Position numbers and translations under genes: made by a program
Shown: piece after piece, positions 26,361-38,724 of the stretch
Numbering within the stretch: position 1 is the first letter of the stretch
Layout: each line of letters begins with the position of its first letter
Assembly (NCBI GenBank): GCA_902729315.2
Contig: LR746273.1
Span: 5,926,001-5,990,000, forward strand
Direction: 5' to 3'
Length of the DNA stretch: 64,000 nucleotides
Origin: Spirodela intermedia
Taxonomy: Eukaryota; Streptophyta; Magnoliopsida; Alismatales; Araceae
The notes under the pieces: model-generated
Database searches by the model: none
What the model was told of the DNA's origin: nothing
Seen by the model: the letters and a program-made list of their open reading frames with translations, nothing else

Positions 26361-29300
26361 ATTAAAGTTTAATTTAAAAAATAAAATTACAAGATGTAAT
26401 TATTTATTATTTAATTGTGTAATTCACTATGTACATGGGTCCAAACAACCCACACACTATGCATCATATTGGCCAACTTGATTGAAGATGAAATAGTGAA
26501 TTTGTCACCAGAATGTCTAAATAACTAACTTCATTATTTGAGTAATAGGACATAAAAAATTAAAACTTAAATCATGTAATGATCATTTGATTCAAAGGAT
26601 AATTAAACCCACATTGCAAAACATTCAATACATTTTTAGCTTAAATTATTGTCTCAATATAGGTATACAAATACTTATTAGAAAGATCTTTCAAAGATGG
26701 TTGAACAAAATGAAACAAACAACATTGAGAAAATGTAAATTGACACTTATTTTACAAATTGACTAGCAATTTTTTTAGCTTTGGCCTATATAATAAGATA
26801 TTATCTTACCTTAGAAAGTATATCTCTATTATATGTCCACTACAAATTTTAAATTATGAGAAGAACATAAAATATTAACTAAAGTGTAAACTTTGAACAT
26901 AAAGGTGTTTAAAGTGTGTCATCACACTTTACACATTAGTACTAATAATGCCTTTGAAATTTTATTTATAAAATATTTACACAATATTTATCATTTTTTT
27001 ACTAAATATTAAATTGACTTCATGAAGACTTGTGTTAGAAGTTTGATATCTTTAGGAAATCTTTACAATATACATTGATGATGCTTGAATAATCTAATAG
27101 CTAACAAATAAATCCAAGGATTTATATCCTTCATATATTTTTTATGTTGAGTTTAATATAATGTCATACAATTAATATATAAGCATAGAAAATCAGGTGT
27201 CAACACATGTGAAAAAGTTCTAGAAAATCAAGAAATACAAAACCATCACTAAGATTTGAACTCAAAACCTAACTAATAAGTATTTATTATCATGAGCTAA
27301 TAATTAGTCAATAATATATTTTATGTTATAACTCATGGTAAATAGATTTATATTTATGTTAAATTGAGAAAAATAGTTTTTAACTTGCTAATATGAATTT
27401 ATGACTAATTATATGATTTATGTGAATTTATATAATTTTTATATTCATATTTTTTAGATAGAATAAAATAAAAAATAAGAAAAAAAGAAGACCTAGTAAT
27501 CAACTAGGACTTGACAACTGACTCAAAGGGCACCACACACAAGTTGAAAAATTATTATATAAAATATCCTTGAGTTAGGAGAAAGAAACACAACTATGAT
27601 GTCACTATCAAGGGTATGCATGTAATTCGTTAGTTCTCTCTATGCAACTAGGTGAGCATCAAGGGTTCGAATCCCACCATAGCCAAAATTTATGTTTATA
27701 GCTGAGTAAATCATGATTTTCTTGCCAAACACCAGCCAATGATCAAGTCGCCAAAATTACTTGATCATTAACGAAAAGGTCATCAATGTGATTCACAAAG
27801 TGTCATTACCAACTAACGAAAGATTATAGGTTAAAAAATTATAAATACATCAAGAAAATCATCTTTAGTTGATCGACAAACACATTGTCATCGAGAACAT
27901 AGCAATCTGTCAAGAGACGAGTCGTCATTTCCTCATGACATACCAAATACGATAAAGAACCTCCTCTTGTTGTGTGAACTTAAGGATAAAACTCCATGAG
28001 ACGTATTTCACCTTCAGTAAATCAAACATATTTCTATAGGGTCAAAGTCATTGGAAATCCGAAAGCTATCAAACTTTAGTTCTACCATGTGATAATTGTC
28101 AAAGATATTTTATCAATCCACCTCATCAATTTATATGCTTCCTAAAATGATTTAAAAATTATCAACATCATCCATGTCTAATGAGAGCCCTTGAGGCCAT
28201 AGACATTGTACAATAATCCTCTTGAATGTTCAAATTTTTTGTGATTATCATCACAACATTAGAACTATATTTTACATATTTAAAACTTGATTAGTTATTA
28301 ATTTAATATTATTTTATGTGATTTTTAATTTGAAACTATTTTTTAGTTTATAAAAATTATTTTGATTTTTATAGATCTTAATTTGATCAATTGAATTATT
28401 TATAAATATTTATATAATAATCGTCAAGTGGAACTATATTTTCACCTAAGTCACATTTGTTAGGCAATGGCATCATCTTGACATCAACACTCAAATTTTC
28501 CTTTTTCGTGATTTTATAAATTCATATTTTTCATCATTTAGTCTAAAAACTATAAAGATTATATTCTTTAAAAAAACTAAAATTATTATGATCGACCTAG
28601 AAAATTCTTATTATATTTACAATAGTTTATTGAGTTATATTTGATATATTTGTACTAAAATACTTCTAAAATTTTGAAAATTGATATTTTCTAATTTTAT
28701 AAATTTTATTCAATGATTAAGTCATGTCATTGACTGATCGATGTCAGAAACCTCAACAAGAAAAACACTTAGAAAATTAAAGAATATGAAATCAAACATT
28801 GATAAATTCGAAATTAAAACATAAACAAGGACACATTGGAAAACTAAGTGGAGAAGTTAAAATAAATATCAAAGAATAATTGTCTCCAATAAGATTTGAA
28901 ATCAAGGCCTATATGCAACATCAAGTCTGAAATATCCACATGAAGCCATCAAAAAGTCACAAGAAGAAAAAAAATATTTGTCATATATCTTGGACAATGA
29001 TAGATAAACATTTGAAAAAAAATGGCAAACTAACCAAACTTATTTGAACTCAAACCCAGAAATAAAGACAATCAATGATAAATTATAAATCTCCAAACCA
29101 AGCTTCAAACATAGCTGATGTGAGAATAACAAGTCTCAAAGTAAAGAACGAACAAAAATCATTCCCACACACTCTAGATGGTAATACATCAACATAATAC
29201 ATGAAGATAATGGTAAGTTCAAAAATCTTATTTGAGGATAACGAATGTAAGAATACCAAGTTTCAAATAAAAGTATGTGCAAAGGTCATTGACGCGTTGA

Positions 29301-30472
29301 CATAGAAACATGAAGAAATTTGAATTCACATGATCATTTTTCAAGTGATGAAAAGACAAAATATTGGAGACTAAAAAAAATGAGCTTACAAAAAAGGAGA
29401 TTCAATTTTGAATTAAGACATCTCTATTAGATTCATTCACACTCAAAGGAAGTTCTTACTTCATTTATTAAAGTTTTGTCATGCACATCAAAGAAGAGTT
29501 AAAAACTATATCAAATATATAATTCTATAGCAGTGATCTAAATTAACTCTTTCTTAAAAGGTTGACTCTCTTTGTTAAGGTATAAGGTACTTAGGTGATG
29601 AGTGAAAAGAGGTTTAGGCTTAGGCACAGTATGTTGAAAGTTTGATTAGTCCCCGCACTTAATTTCTTCTATTCTTCACCATCTTCTAACTCAACTTAAA
29701 TATTATTTTTTTTACTTTAAAAGATAACATTGAAAACTCACCTAACGACTTGTCAAACATGTTGAAACCCTAGGTTTTGATATTTATGAATAAAAATTTA
29801 TTGATAAGTGATTTTATAATAATTATTTATATATATTAAATATTTAATACATTTATCTAATTTTATCAACTTTATTCATTATTATTATTATTATAATATT
29901 AACAATCAAATCTAAAGCTTTAATCTTTAAGATTAATTGATTCTCTACCATATGAATAATTAAGGATAAATATTTATCCACTGAAGAAAGACTGGCAAAT
30001 AAAAGGTTAAGTACATGATTATGTGGTATAAGTCAACACACGTCGACAAATTTGTGAAAGTGAAATGTTTTTTCGTTTGAATTATATATGATGATCTAAC
30101 CATATAGTTACAATACTCATTAGTTCTATATAATACTAAATATGTTCTCCAAATTATTATGTGCATTAAATCAATAAGATAGTTATGTGAATCAACTATA
30201 CATTTCTTAAAAGAATGTATCAATGATGACAAACTAGATATTTGTGTGGACAAAATGTGAAAATAAACTTAATCGTCTGGATCTGATGTAGACACCAATT
30301 GTTCTCTGTTAAATTAGAAAGGTTTAATTCAAATTTGAATTCAAAAGTTCCCAATAATAGAGAAATTCAACATTTAAAAGATCCAAGCATTATTACTGCA
30401 TTTTTCAAAAATGATGTATTTTTAAACTTGTATTTCAAATGTTGGAGATCTAATAAAACAAGTAAACTAGTG

Positions 30473-30700
30473 AATTATATAATTTCGCATCCACAAAGAT
30501 CTAACTTCTGTGTGTCACATACGACTAGCAACACCTTGTGTATTTTATCAATACATTCTTACCACTTAGTATGTCCATTGATCTACTTTAAATCTTAAGG
30601 TAACTAAGTGGTAAGAATGTATTGAGCAAAAACACAAGTTCCTGATAGTCGTATTTGACCGAAAGAAGTTAAATCTTTGTGGATACAAAATTATATAATT
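30473..30700. repeat. Large imperfect palindrome (98-bp arms, 32-bp loop)
   Basis: The left arm 30473-30570 is the reverse complement, with scattered mismatches, of the right arm 30603-30700. The outer ends AATTATATAATTT and the inner ends TACCACTTAGT pair perfectly. The inner 20 bp or more are near-perfect and the middle is more diverged. The 32-bp spacer has no obvious feature. The arms are equal in length. It could be a fold-back or MITE-like element, or two inverted LTR fragments. Confidence 0.8.
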
Positions 30701-31816
30701 TGTGGAGTTGATCTCATGAAAATCAATATGTATTCATAAGGAAAATAAGTTGATACTAAAGGGTAATTCCTTATGGGATTGGAAGTGATTGGGTGAAAGA
30801 TAAATTAGTATAAAAAGTTTTTACTTTTAGTGAAAGAGTGTTAAGAGATGCTACCACATCATTCGTGTCAATACATCCATGGAAAAATATAGATATATCA
30901 GACATAAATCTGAAAAATATTTAAAAATTCTAGAAACCTCATATGATCTCTCACTCTCTATAATTCTAATAAAATATTAATAAGATGATAAATTATGATG
31001 AAAACTTTACAGACCTTGTAATAATATAATGATCTTCCACAAGTTCAACAATGTAGAGGTTTGGTGCTCTTAAATATTATTTGTTATATTTTCTATGCAC
31101 TAGATTTTTCATATAATTAGCAGAAAACTAACCCAACTTTTTCTACAAATTCACGTATCTAATACTTCTGAAAAGCCTGTAATATCTCCTACAGGGATAA
31201 ATAAATAGCAAGCACAACAAATCACAATCTCTTGTTGAATTCATACTCTATAAGGTTTGCAAATCCCGAATGATGCGAGCACATCTCTCTTACCCTCTGA
31301 ACGACGACCATGGCACCTTTTCCAAGGGCCCCCACCAATCTGTAGAAGGTCCTTTCATCCTCCTCCATCATAGTCTTAACTCTTCCTCCCCAAAGCAATG
31401 CTCATCAACCACATCATCCGCATCTCCTGGCCCCCCAAAGCAAAAAATGGCAAACCCCATAGTAATCAACACCGAACACGAAAGAAACCCTATACTATAA
31501 ACTAAGGGACGAACCCACAACAAAATGGGCTGCCTGCCATGTGACAGCAAAAATGGGCATCCAGATCAGACCACAGGAATGCGAACATGACGCGGGATGA
31601 CTGCTTTGGCAGGAACCAGACCCGGCCACCGTTACCGCCCACAATGAAAACCATGTTGAGGCAGAATTTAGGAGTCAACCATTTGATTTGATACTGACTT
31701 GTCCAAAGATTAATGAGATCATATGGATGGAAGTAAAACCTCAAGCACTACTACATACCGGAGTCAATCCATCAAAAGCAAGATAAACAAAAACCCTAGA
31801 CATGAAGGGGATTCAT

Positions 31817-34266
31817 TCAAGCAGCAGCACCCTTCCCTTTCTTCCTCTGAAGCTTCTTCATGTAGAAGTCCAACTCTTTCCCCTCCAATATATAGCTGTC
31901 AAAAATATTGAGGGTAACCTTAATTCGGCAACAAGAATAATGTATTTCAACTTTAGCACAGATCATTCAATTGAATCTAGTTTATGGGAATACTACTTCG
32001 AAGCACGAATCCGCAGCAATTCGGGTTGAGTAATGGGAACTTTTTAGAGATTAAAAATCAGATTCATTCTCATCATGGCTTTCAATCAACAAAATAAAAT
32101 GTTGAGCTTAATAAATTCAGAAACTTAGTCAAAAATCATTATTTTATCCCTTTTGGAAACCATTATAATTGATACGATAGTAAGAATCAAGATTTTACTA
32201 GCATTATATTTTCTCCCATAATATCCATGAAAAGTCTGGTCATTTAAACCTCATAAAACGACTCACTACTTAATTGTGACAATAAGAGAGGAAGCATTAA
32301 CTCCAAAAAGGAAAATTATTTAACGTTTATGGGAGAAAATCCTCCAACAATAACACCCACAAAAAATAGTGCACTACTTTACTTTCAAAAGAGGAGAAAA
32401 AAGAAATATGTATCAACAAACAGAGATATTTTAAAATATTAATTTCTGGCCACAAAGGGGAAAAAAAGTCATTTAAGTATCCTTTAAGGACTCTACTTTC
32501 ATGAGAAAAATAAGAACTAGATATATCCAGAAAGGGAATTTCTAAAAAATGGCATACCCATCAGCTCTTCCGCACTGGCCAGGCCTGGATGAGATTGCAG
32601 CAAGCAATCTGCCGCTGCCAAATTGCTCCTCAATATGTGCATCGAGTGTGCGACTTTGCTGGCGCTTCTCCAGCTTCCTGGTGACATGGTTGCTCTTCTT
32701 TGCTTCCTCAGTTGCCCCTTCACCTTCCTGCCACACAGATAAGCTCCTCAGACCTTAATAATGTGCCCAAGAAGCCAAAAGGGTTCCGGGTTTCTGGGTT
32801 CAGGGTTTAGGCCCTTCAAATGCTCCAGGAGAATTGTAAAATGATGAAACGTCTTGTAAAAAACACCAAGCCGCCTTTCAGAACACATTTAGGGCTACTT
32901 GCAGCTGTGTACTCTTCAATCGCTCAGCAGCGGGATTCAGAAGGTCAAGGCATAAATTATAAGCATAGAAAGAGCCCTCTTCTTTGTAGCCCTTTTCTCC
33001 TTTTAGTCGTCCCTGACAATCACTAACAGTTCCATCGTATAGCAACATTCATCTGGAGGTCCCAACATGACACTTCACCTCAAAGTGTTTGATCGGTAAA
33101 TTAACTAGATTTTGAGAGATAAAGTTTTAGATGCACGAAGGAACAGAGAAGATGACAGAATGAATGGTCATCTGAAGAACAAGGTATTATTAAAATAGAG
33201 CATCAAACAAGGCTCGTAATTAACAGTCAGCACCAAATTCGACTACAAGTCCATATTTATTCTAGTACAGAGTTTCCTCATTTTCCCATCACCATAAAAA
33301 TAGAATGGGCCATCTACACATGTGACATACTTATATTACCAACGTAAAGATAAAGATCTAGAAGATAATAATACTAAGACTAATAATAATTACAGCATAA
33401 AATGAAGCGCATAACTTTGAACGAAGAGATAGCGAAATAAATGTCACACAAATGCATGATATCGTCCAAAACACACCTCGCCTTCCTTCTTTGCCGCAAC
33501 AGCAGCAGCTTGTTGCTTCTTCTTGCGGCCAATGTCAATGCCATAGTGCTGGAGGTACCACTGCTTGAATGGGGCGGCATCAACCTGAACTATGGCACTC
33601 TTAACGAGCGTCTGGGTGCGGACAAGCTCGTTGTTAGAGGCATTGTAGACCACATCGAGGATACGGGTCTTGCGGGTGACGGCCTCGCTGCCCCAGGAGT
33701 AGTTGCCAGTGTCAAGCCTGAGAGCCCTCCACTTGACGTTTCCTCCTCGCACGCGCACCCTCCTTACTGTCTTGTTGCTGGACAGCTTCGTGTTCGCCGG
33801 CTGACGACCCAGCTCGTACCTATCCACCGAAACGGATTCAGAAGCAGGATCTTAAAGCAATCTAAAAGAGCATACAGCGCCGAAAAAAAATGCGGATAAT
33901 CCAGGCAACTAAATGAAGAATTAGCTCCCCACTTGGATAAGAAGATATTGATGGCGCGATCCAACAGAAAAACCGATTGATAATGCAAGACGGTGAAACA
34001 TAAGATGCATCAGAATAAGTGAACATAGCAAAAGAGAGGGAACAAGTATATTGGCATAGGAACCAGGATTGAAAGTTTTTCCCTACTTTCGCTTCTTCCT
34101 CCAGGCCTTCTTCTTGCCTCCAGTGGCGCGCCTCTTGTGCATAGAATCCCGAGAGATGCCTGGAATTTGCCAATCCCCCTCCAGTCAAGAAATCAACACC
34201 CAGAAGCAGCAATGGACTAAATGCGGAAGAAGAAGAAAACTTTACAGCGATAGCGGACTCACCCAT
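31817..34266 (-). CDS. RPS8: 40S ribosomal protein S8 (eS8)
   Basis: This is the eukaryotic small-subunit protein eS8. Exons, 5' to 3': 34266-34263, 34159-34087, 33819-33477, 32727-32558, 31895-31817. They join to 222 aa, the usual plant length. The first coding exon is only 4 nt (ATGG before a GTGAGT donor). The protein starts [20 protein letters not shown], followed by [36 protein letters not shown], the basic stretch IGRKKKQQ, and ends [18 protein letters not shown]. All boundaries are GT-AG and phase-consistent. A telo-box and site II cluster lie just upstream, as is typical of ribosomal protein genes. Confidence 0.97.
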
Positions 34267-34400
34267 CTTGGCAGAGACGGGTAGGAAGCTTGCTAACCGC
34301 CGATGAAGGGCCTCCGCACACCAGCGGGCGACAACAGGAGTTTCCGCCGCCGCCTAGAGACTCGAGAGGAGGCACGAACGAGCCATTTGCCGTGTGCTTT

Positions 34401-34627
34401 AAACCCTAACTTGTAGCAGGAGATTACATATCTACCCTTTCCCCAACAGAGTTCCAATTCCAAGAAGTTCCCAAACTACCCCTACCTGGTTCTGAAAGAC
34501 CTCGGAAATAAATATGGTCCGTAGATTCGATGGGCCTCAACCGAAATCACTGGGTTTCGAGTGGGCTGAACGGCCCAAGTGAAGCTCAGCCCAGAGGCCT
34601 TTGTAAAAGCCAAATATGTGATGGGCT
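34401..34627 (-). promoter_or_regulatory. RPS8 promoter elements: telo-box and site II cluster
   Basis: AAACCCTAA lies at 34401-34409, about 135 bp upstream of the start codon. TGGGCC/T motifs follow at 34531, 34562, 34572 (reverse), 34588 (reverse) and 34622. Telo-box plus site II motifs are the known signature of plant ribosomal-protein promoters bound by TCP-type factors; binding here is inferred. Confidence 0.75.
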
Positions 34628-34629
34628 TG

Positions 34630-37600
34630 TTGGGTTTGACCTCCTGGAAGCACTGGGTAGGCGCACATTAGCACAAGTCCTCTTCCTCTCTGGAATATTA
34701 GCCTGGGGTGATTAGAGGTTATCTAAGGTAGCCTACCAATCCAAGTTTGACCAGCTATGACGGCTGAGTGGGTAAAAAAAAGGCTCTATATGAGCGAGTC
34801 TAACTAGGATAAAGTAGTTTTGACTAATTGGTGGAAATCTAAATTGACTATGAATTTTAAACTAAGCTTCTTTCCAAGTGGTTGAATTAAAATTTATAGT
34901 CAAGTTAGGTTTCCACCAGATGGTTGACTATGAAGTAGTCAAGTTAGGTTGCCTATGAATTGTCCACTTGGATTAATTCGGCCACTTAAGGATATGAACT
35001 TTGTTAACTTATGACATGATTAAGGGGCGTTGACAAATAATAGCAAGTTGGATAAAGTTGGATCCAAAACTAAGACCAGGTTAATGTATGTGAGCCTGAC
35101 CAGCTATCAAACTTCCGCATAAGGATTGGGTTAACCATTATGTGATTCTCAACATATTAGATTAGGCTGAGTGTAATTCTGAATTTATTTATTGATATTT
35201 AGAAGAAAGTTAAAATAGATTAAAATAAAGTTGTTTGGGTGAATTCATGAAAATATTAGTACAAATAGTTAATTTGATTTAAAACATATCAAAAGTTTTC
35301 TAAGATCATCTAAGCTAGTGAAATGATGGTGAATATGAAATTCAACAAAAAAAATCAATTTTTCTCATGGGAATTTTATTTTATGCCATGTTAAAAGCAT
35401 AAAAAGATTTCATATTTCCCTCTCAATGCTTATCACTAGTGTTGAGCACCTCTCTTTTTGGTACTCATGAATTTCCTCATGAATACTTCTAATCAGCGTA
35501 ACAATAAATAAACTAATATCATTTTTAATTAAAAAAATAATAAATATAAAATATATAGATAAACCTAGCAACTATGGAAAGGATTGAGTTCATGAAACAA
35601 GAGACTCAATATAAACTTATTGGATATACCATCATATCCACAATATTCTCTCAAAGGGAGGATAAGAATGATTTTTAAAGAAAACAAAGGGTTGAAAATA
35701 GAGAAGTTTTAATGAATTGGATAGACCATCATTAAAAATGGATATCCTATTCATAGTGAGAGCACATAGAGCCAAAAATGGCCTTATCCTTTCCATGGCT
35801 TATCCACAGGTGCCCTATCTATTTGGAGAAACTAAACTACAAATATAAAGACCAAGTGGGGACCATGCCATTTTTTGTTAGGTACCAACCTTATTTTACA
35901 CATAGTTAACTATTTAAAATTATTATATTATATCATTATGTATTTGTCATTGAATACACATCAAATAAAAGAAAAGTATTATCTAACCCTTGTGTAGCCC
36001 TTATGATTTCTAGATGATTATGTTCATGTGTCTTTTCCTACTTTTTTGAAAAAGTCTACTCACTTTGTAAAAAGAGTTATTAACACTCATTGTGATCAAA
36101 ACATCAAAGAAGAGTTATTACAGTCATGTTTATGTAACCTCTAATTCATTGACATTATCCCATTTCAACCCTTTTTGAAAATTTCCATTTAACAATGGAA
36201 TTTAAATTTTACAAAATTTGTGTGATATCAAGTCAACTTATAAGGTATGAAGAAAAATAACCCATAACATATCTCACACAATAGTAAAATATATATAAAG
36301 GACAAAAAGAATGTAGTACTAGGAACTAGTGTCAAGAATAATTGTTGATAGTCCTCTTTCAAACATGTCAAAGTCGAAAATTCAAGAATAATATCATTGA
36401 TAGTCAAAAAGAGATTTGATTCTTTATAAACTACATTTTTATCACATTCCTAACCATTCAAAGTGACTATCTGAAAGGAACATGCACACTCTAAGGATCA
36501 TGTCCCCAAGCCCAAGGAAGCTACACATCAAATTTATGTAAACAAACTATTATAGTCTTTAAAACTTGTATTTGAGTTTTTCACTTGCTTAGGATGCTAA
36601 TTTGATTCAAGCCTCAAAAATTGTTAATGTAAAAGAATCATGTAAATTTATCTATTTCGTCCTTACAGCTATGAATCTAGAAGTAATGTTCTAAATATTT
36701 CGTCCTTACATAGTAAGTTTATAACTTACTATGTTCCATTTTTGCTTCAGCTATGGATATTAACTCATTTTTTACTTGCCATGAAATCTATAATCCTACT
36801 TTAGAGTTCACAAATTGTAATACAAACACCAATTGCCAATGTCTTAATGCTTCGAACAAACTCTACCATCAAAGCTACCTTGTTTCTCTTTCAGTAAGGT
36901 TAGAAGAGGGGTGGCTTGGATGTTACTCTTTTATGGGTGTTGCTAATTGGAAGAGAGAAGCATAGCATGTGTTGGAATGATCTAGAGGGGGGGAGGTGGA
37001 TGGTATCAGGTGATGCTAATGTGAAGTCATCACAAATAGAAAAGGTGTAATACTATTTCTTAGTCGATCCAAGCGTTTTATTAAATAATTAAATCATGTA
37101 GGCATGAAATATTAATCTCCATACATCATCTAAGATCAGCTTCTGATTGCATCCCTTGTAATGAATAAATTATCTAATAAATAGGGGATTGACTCTCTCT
37201 CTCTCTCTCTCTCTAGACCCAAATACAAACGTAGAAACATACAACCGATTTTTCAAACAGAATTCTATTAATTAGGGGCCCCACTTTTGACACTAGGAGC
37301 ATCATTTCAAGGTTTTACAAGAAAAACATGAGTCCAAGTCATACGCCTAAAGGTCAAGAAATTTCTCCCAACTTTTTGCTCTAAGTGCACTAAAACTATG
37401 AAGGGCATAAGACAAAGTTTATCCTTTGTATTCTCATTTAAGTGTTTATATTGGTGATGCTTATTATAGTAAAAAAAAAAAGGTCTCTATCACTAACTCT
37501 TTCGATGGTCAGTTAACCGAGCTGAATAAAAAAGATCAAAGTGTAGTGCCTTGATTTTTAAGCTACCCATTACTTTTAATGAAAATAATACGGTTATAAA

Positions 37601-37960
37601 TATTTTAATAATATATGAAATTTATATTTATAGGGTGAATCTGTAGACTTTCATTAATGTAATTTATCATCGATTGCCGCGAGTCGTGGAGGATGAGGTG
37701 GAAGTCAACAGTACAATGAGGACCACCGACGGTCGGTAGAGTTACCGTTTCAATCCGAGCTTTTCTCAGGAACCAATCAATCGACGACAGCCAACCTTCT
37801 ATCATCCAGATCTCCGGCACAAACGGACATACTGCGACCGACCCTCTTTCGTCAAGATCAAAATAACTAAAATATGTTCACGAACTAATTCACAACAAAC
37901 ATTGACGCTAAAAAGCCATATAATCATGCCAATTATTCATCTCCGAACGAAAAACCAGCG
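34630..37960. other. Intergenic AT-rich region, no gene seen
   Basis: No coding region is supported. Short direct repeats of GACTATGAA and AGTCAAGTTAGGTT occur at 34840-34970. A perfect 11-bp hairpin sits at 36709-36733 and a short (CT)n run at about 37194-37215. The ORF at 36753-36965 has no recognisable domain. Confidence 0.5.
36709..36733. repeat. Perfect short hairpin
   Basis: CATAGTAAGTT, a 3-nt loop (TAT) and AACTTACTATG form a perfect 11-bp inverted repeat. The word ATTTCGTCCTTACA just before it also occurs about 45 bp upstream. Confidence 0.8.
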
Positions 37961-38016
37961 ACTCTCGTCGTGCTATCGATCCGTCCTCTCAGGCACACAA
38001 TCGGAGGACCTCTAGA

Positions 38017-38724
38017 TCACCACAAGGCCAGCGCCACGGCCAGCAAGAGTAGAGAGCCCAGCCCGCCGGCGGCCCTCCTGGCGGCGCCGTCGTTGCTTGC
38101 GGGGGGTGAGCGCGTCGGGCTTGGCGTCGCCGGCGTGCCGGAATCTCCTCCCCCCGGCGACGGTGCGCTGGACAGAAAGTTCAGCGTCCCCACCGAACTT
38201 GCATGCTCGCCACCGATGGGGTGGGGCCCCGGGTAGCCGCCGGCGATGACGTCGGACTTCTGCCATGTGTGGTTAACCTCGGTGGTGTTGTTGGGCAGGA
38301 CGATAGTGGCAAAGATGGTGATCTTCCCGTTTCTGTATTCCCCCGTGAGACCGGTGGTGTTGACGGAGATGGTGGAAGGCCGCAGGCTGCCCATCAACTT
38401 GGTGGTGAGGCTGGCTCCGAAGGCCGCGGTGGAGCTGCCGTTCTGGTAGGCGACGAGCGCCTGCGTACCGATCATGCCCCTCCCGGTGGGGTTGATCCCC
38501 CACGCAGCCCAGCCAGCGGTTTCGACGCGGAAAGCCACGGCGGCGCTGCCGTTGGAGGGGAAGTAAGTCCAGTGGATGGTGGCGTCGAGGGAGCTTAGGG
38601 ATTCGCAGCTCTGGAAGCTCCGGCCGGAGAAGATCTCGTCGTTGCAGGCGGCGGAGGAGGAAGGGAGGAGGGAGGAGAGGAGGAGGCACAGGACGAGGGA
38701 GGAGACCGTGGGGAGGGTCTCCAT
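38017..38724 (-). CDS. AIR12-like DOMON-domain protein, probably GPI-anchored
   Basis: AIR12 proteins are plasma-membrane, apoplast-facing b-type cytochromes that take part in ascorbate/superoxide redox. This single-exon frame gives 235 aa. A signal peptide covers about residues 1-26 (hydrophobic SLVLCLLLSSLL, then Ala-Ala). The DOMON domain spans about 45-180, including HWTYFPS, GWAAWGINPTGRGMIGTQAL and the Pro/Gly-rich YPGPHPIGGEH. Met84 and His174 sit where the heme ligands of AIR12 lie. Several NGS/NTT/NHT glycosylation sites are present. A Pro/Ser/Thr-rich linker and a hydrophobic tail (about 222-235) fit a GPI signal. No cytochrome b561 domain follows, so this is AIR12-type and not a CYBDOM fusion. 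The frame extends upstream by 64 codons, but METLPTV at 38724 gives the proper signal peptide. Confidence 0.9.
   Translation of the reverse strand: METLPTVSSLVLCLLLSSLLPSSSAACNDEIFSGRSFQSCESLSSLDATIHWTYFPSNGSAAVAFRVETAGWAAWGINPTGRGMIGTQALVAYQNGSSTAAFGASLTTKLMGSLRPSTISVNTTGLTGEYRNGKITIFATIVLPNNTTEVNHTWQKSDVIAGGYPGPHPIGGEHASSVGTLNFLSSAPSPGGGDSGTPATPSPTRSPPASNDGAARRAAGGLGSLLLLAVALALW

Larger units (their letters stand above)
24500..31250. other. AT-rich gene-free region
   Basis: Nearly 7 kb of AT-rich sequence has no reading frame above background and no recognisable exon. It includes a tandem dimer at 26038-26340 and a palindrome at 30473-30700, listed separately. The rest looks like eroded transposon-derived DNA, but I cannot assign it to a family. 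Confidence 0.6.

Noticed and set aside
27600-27700. tRNA or SINE B box (GGTTCGAATCC) near 27659
   Set aside because: The T-arm word is exact, but no A box, acceptor stem or anticodon arm can be folded around it and no poly(A) tail follows. It may be a SINE scrap or chance.
38203-38598. 131-codon plus-strand frame
   Set aside because: Antisense of the AIR12-like gene, open only because of high GC content.
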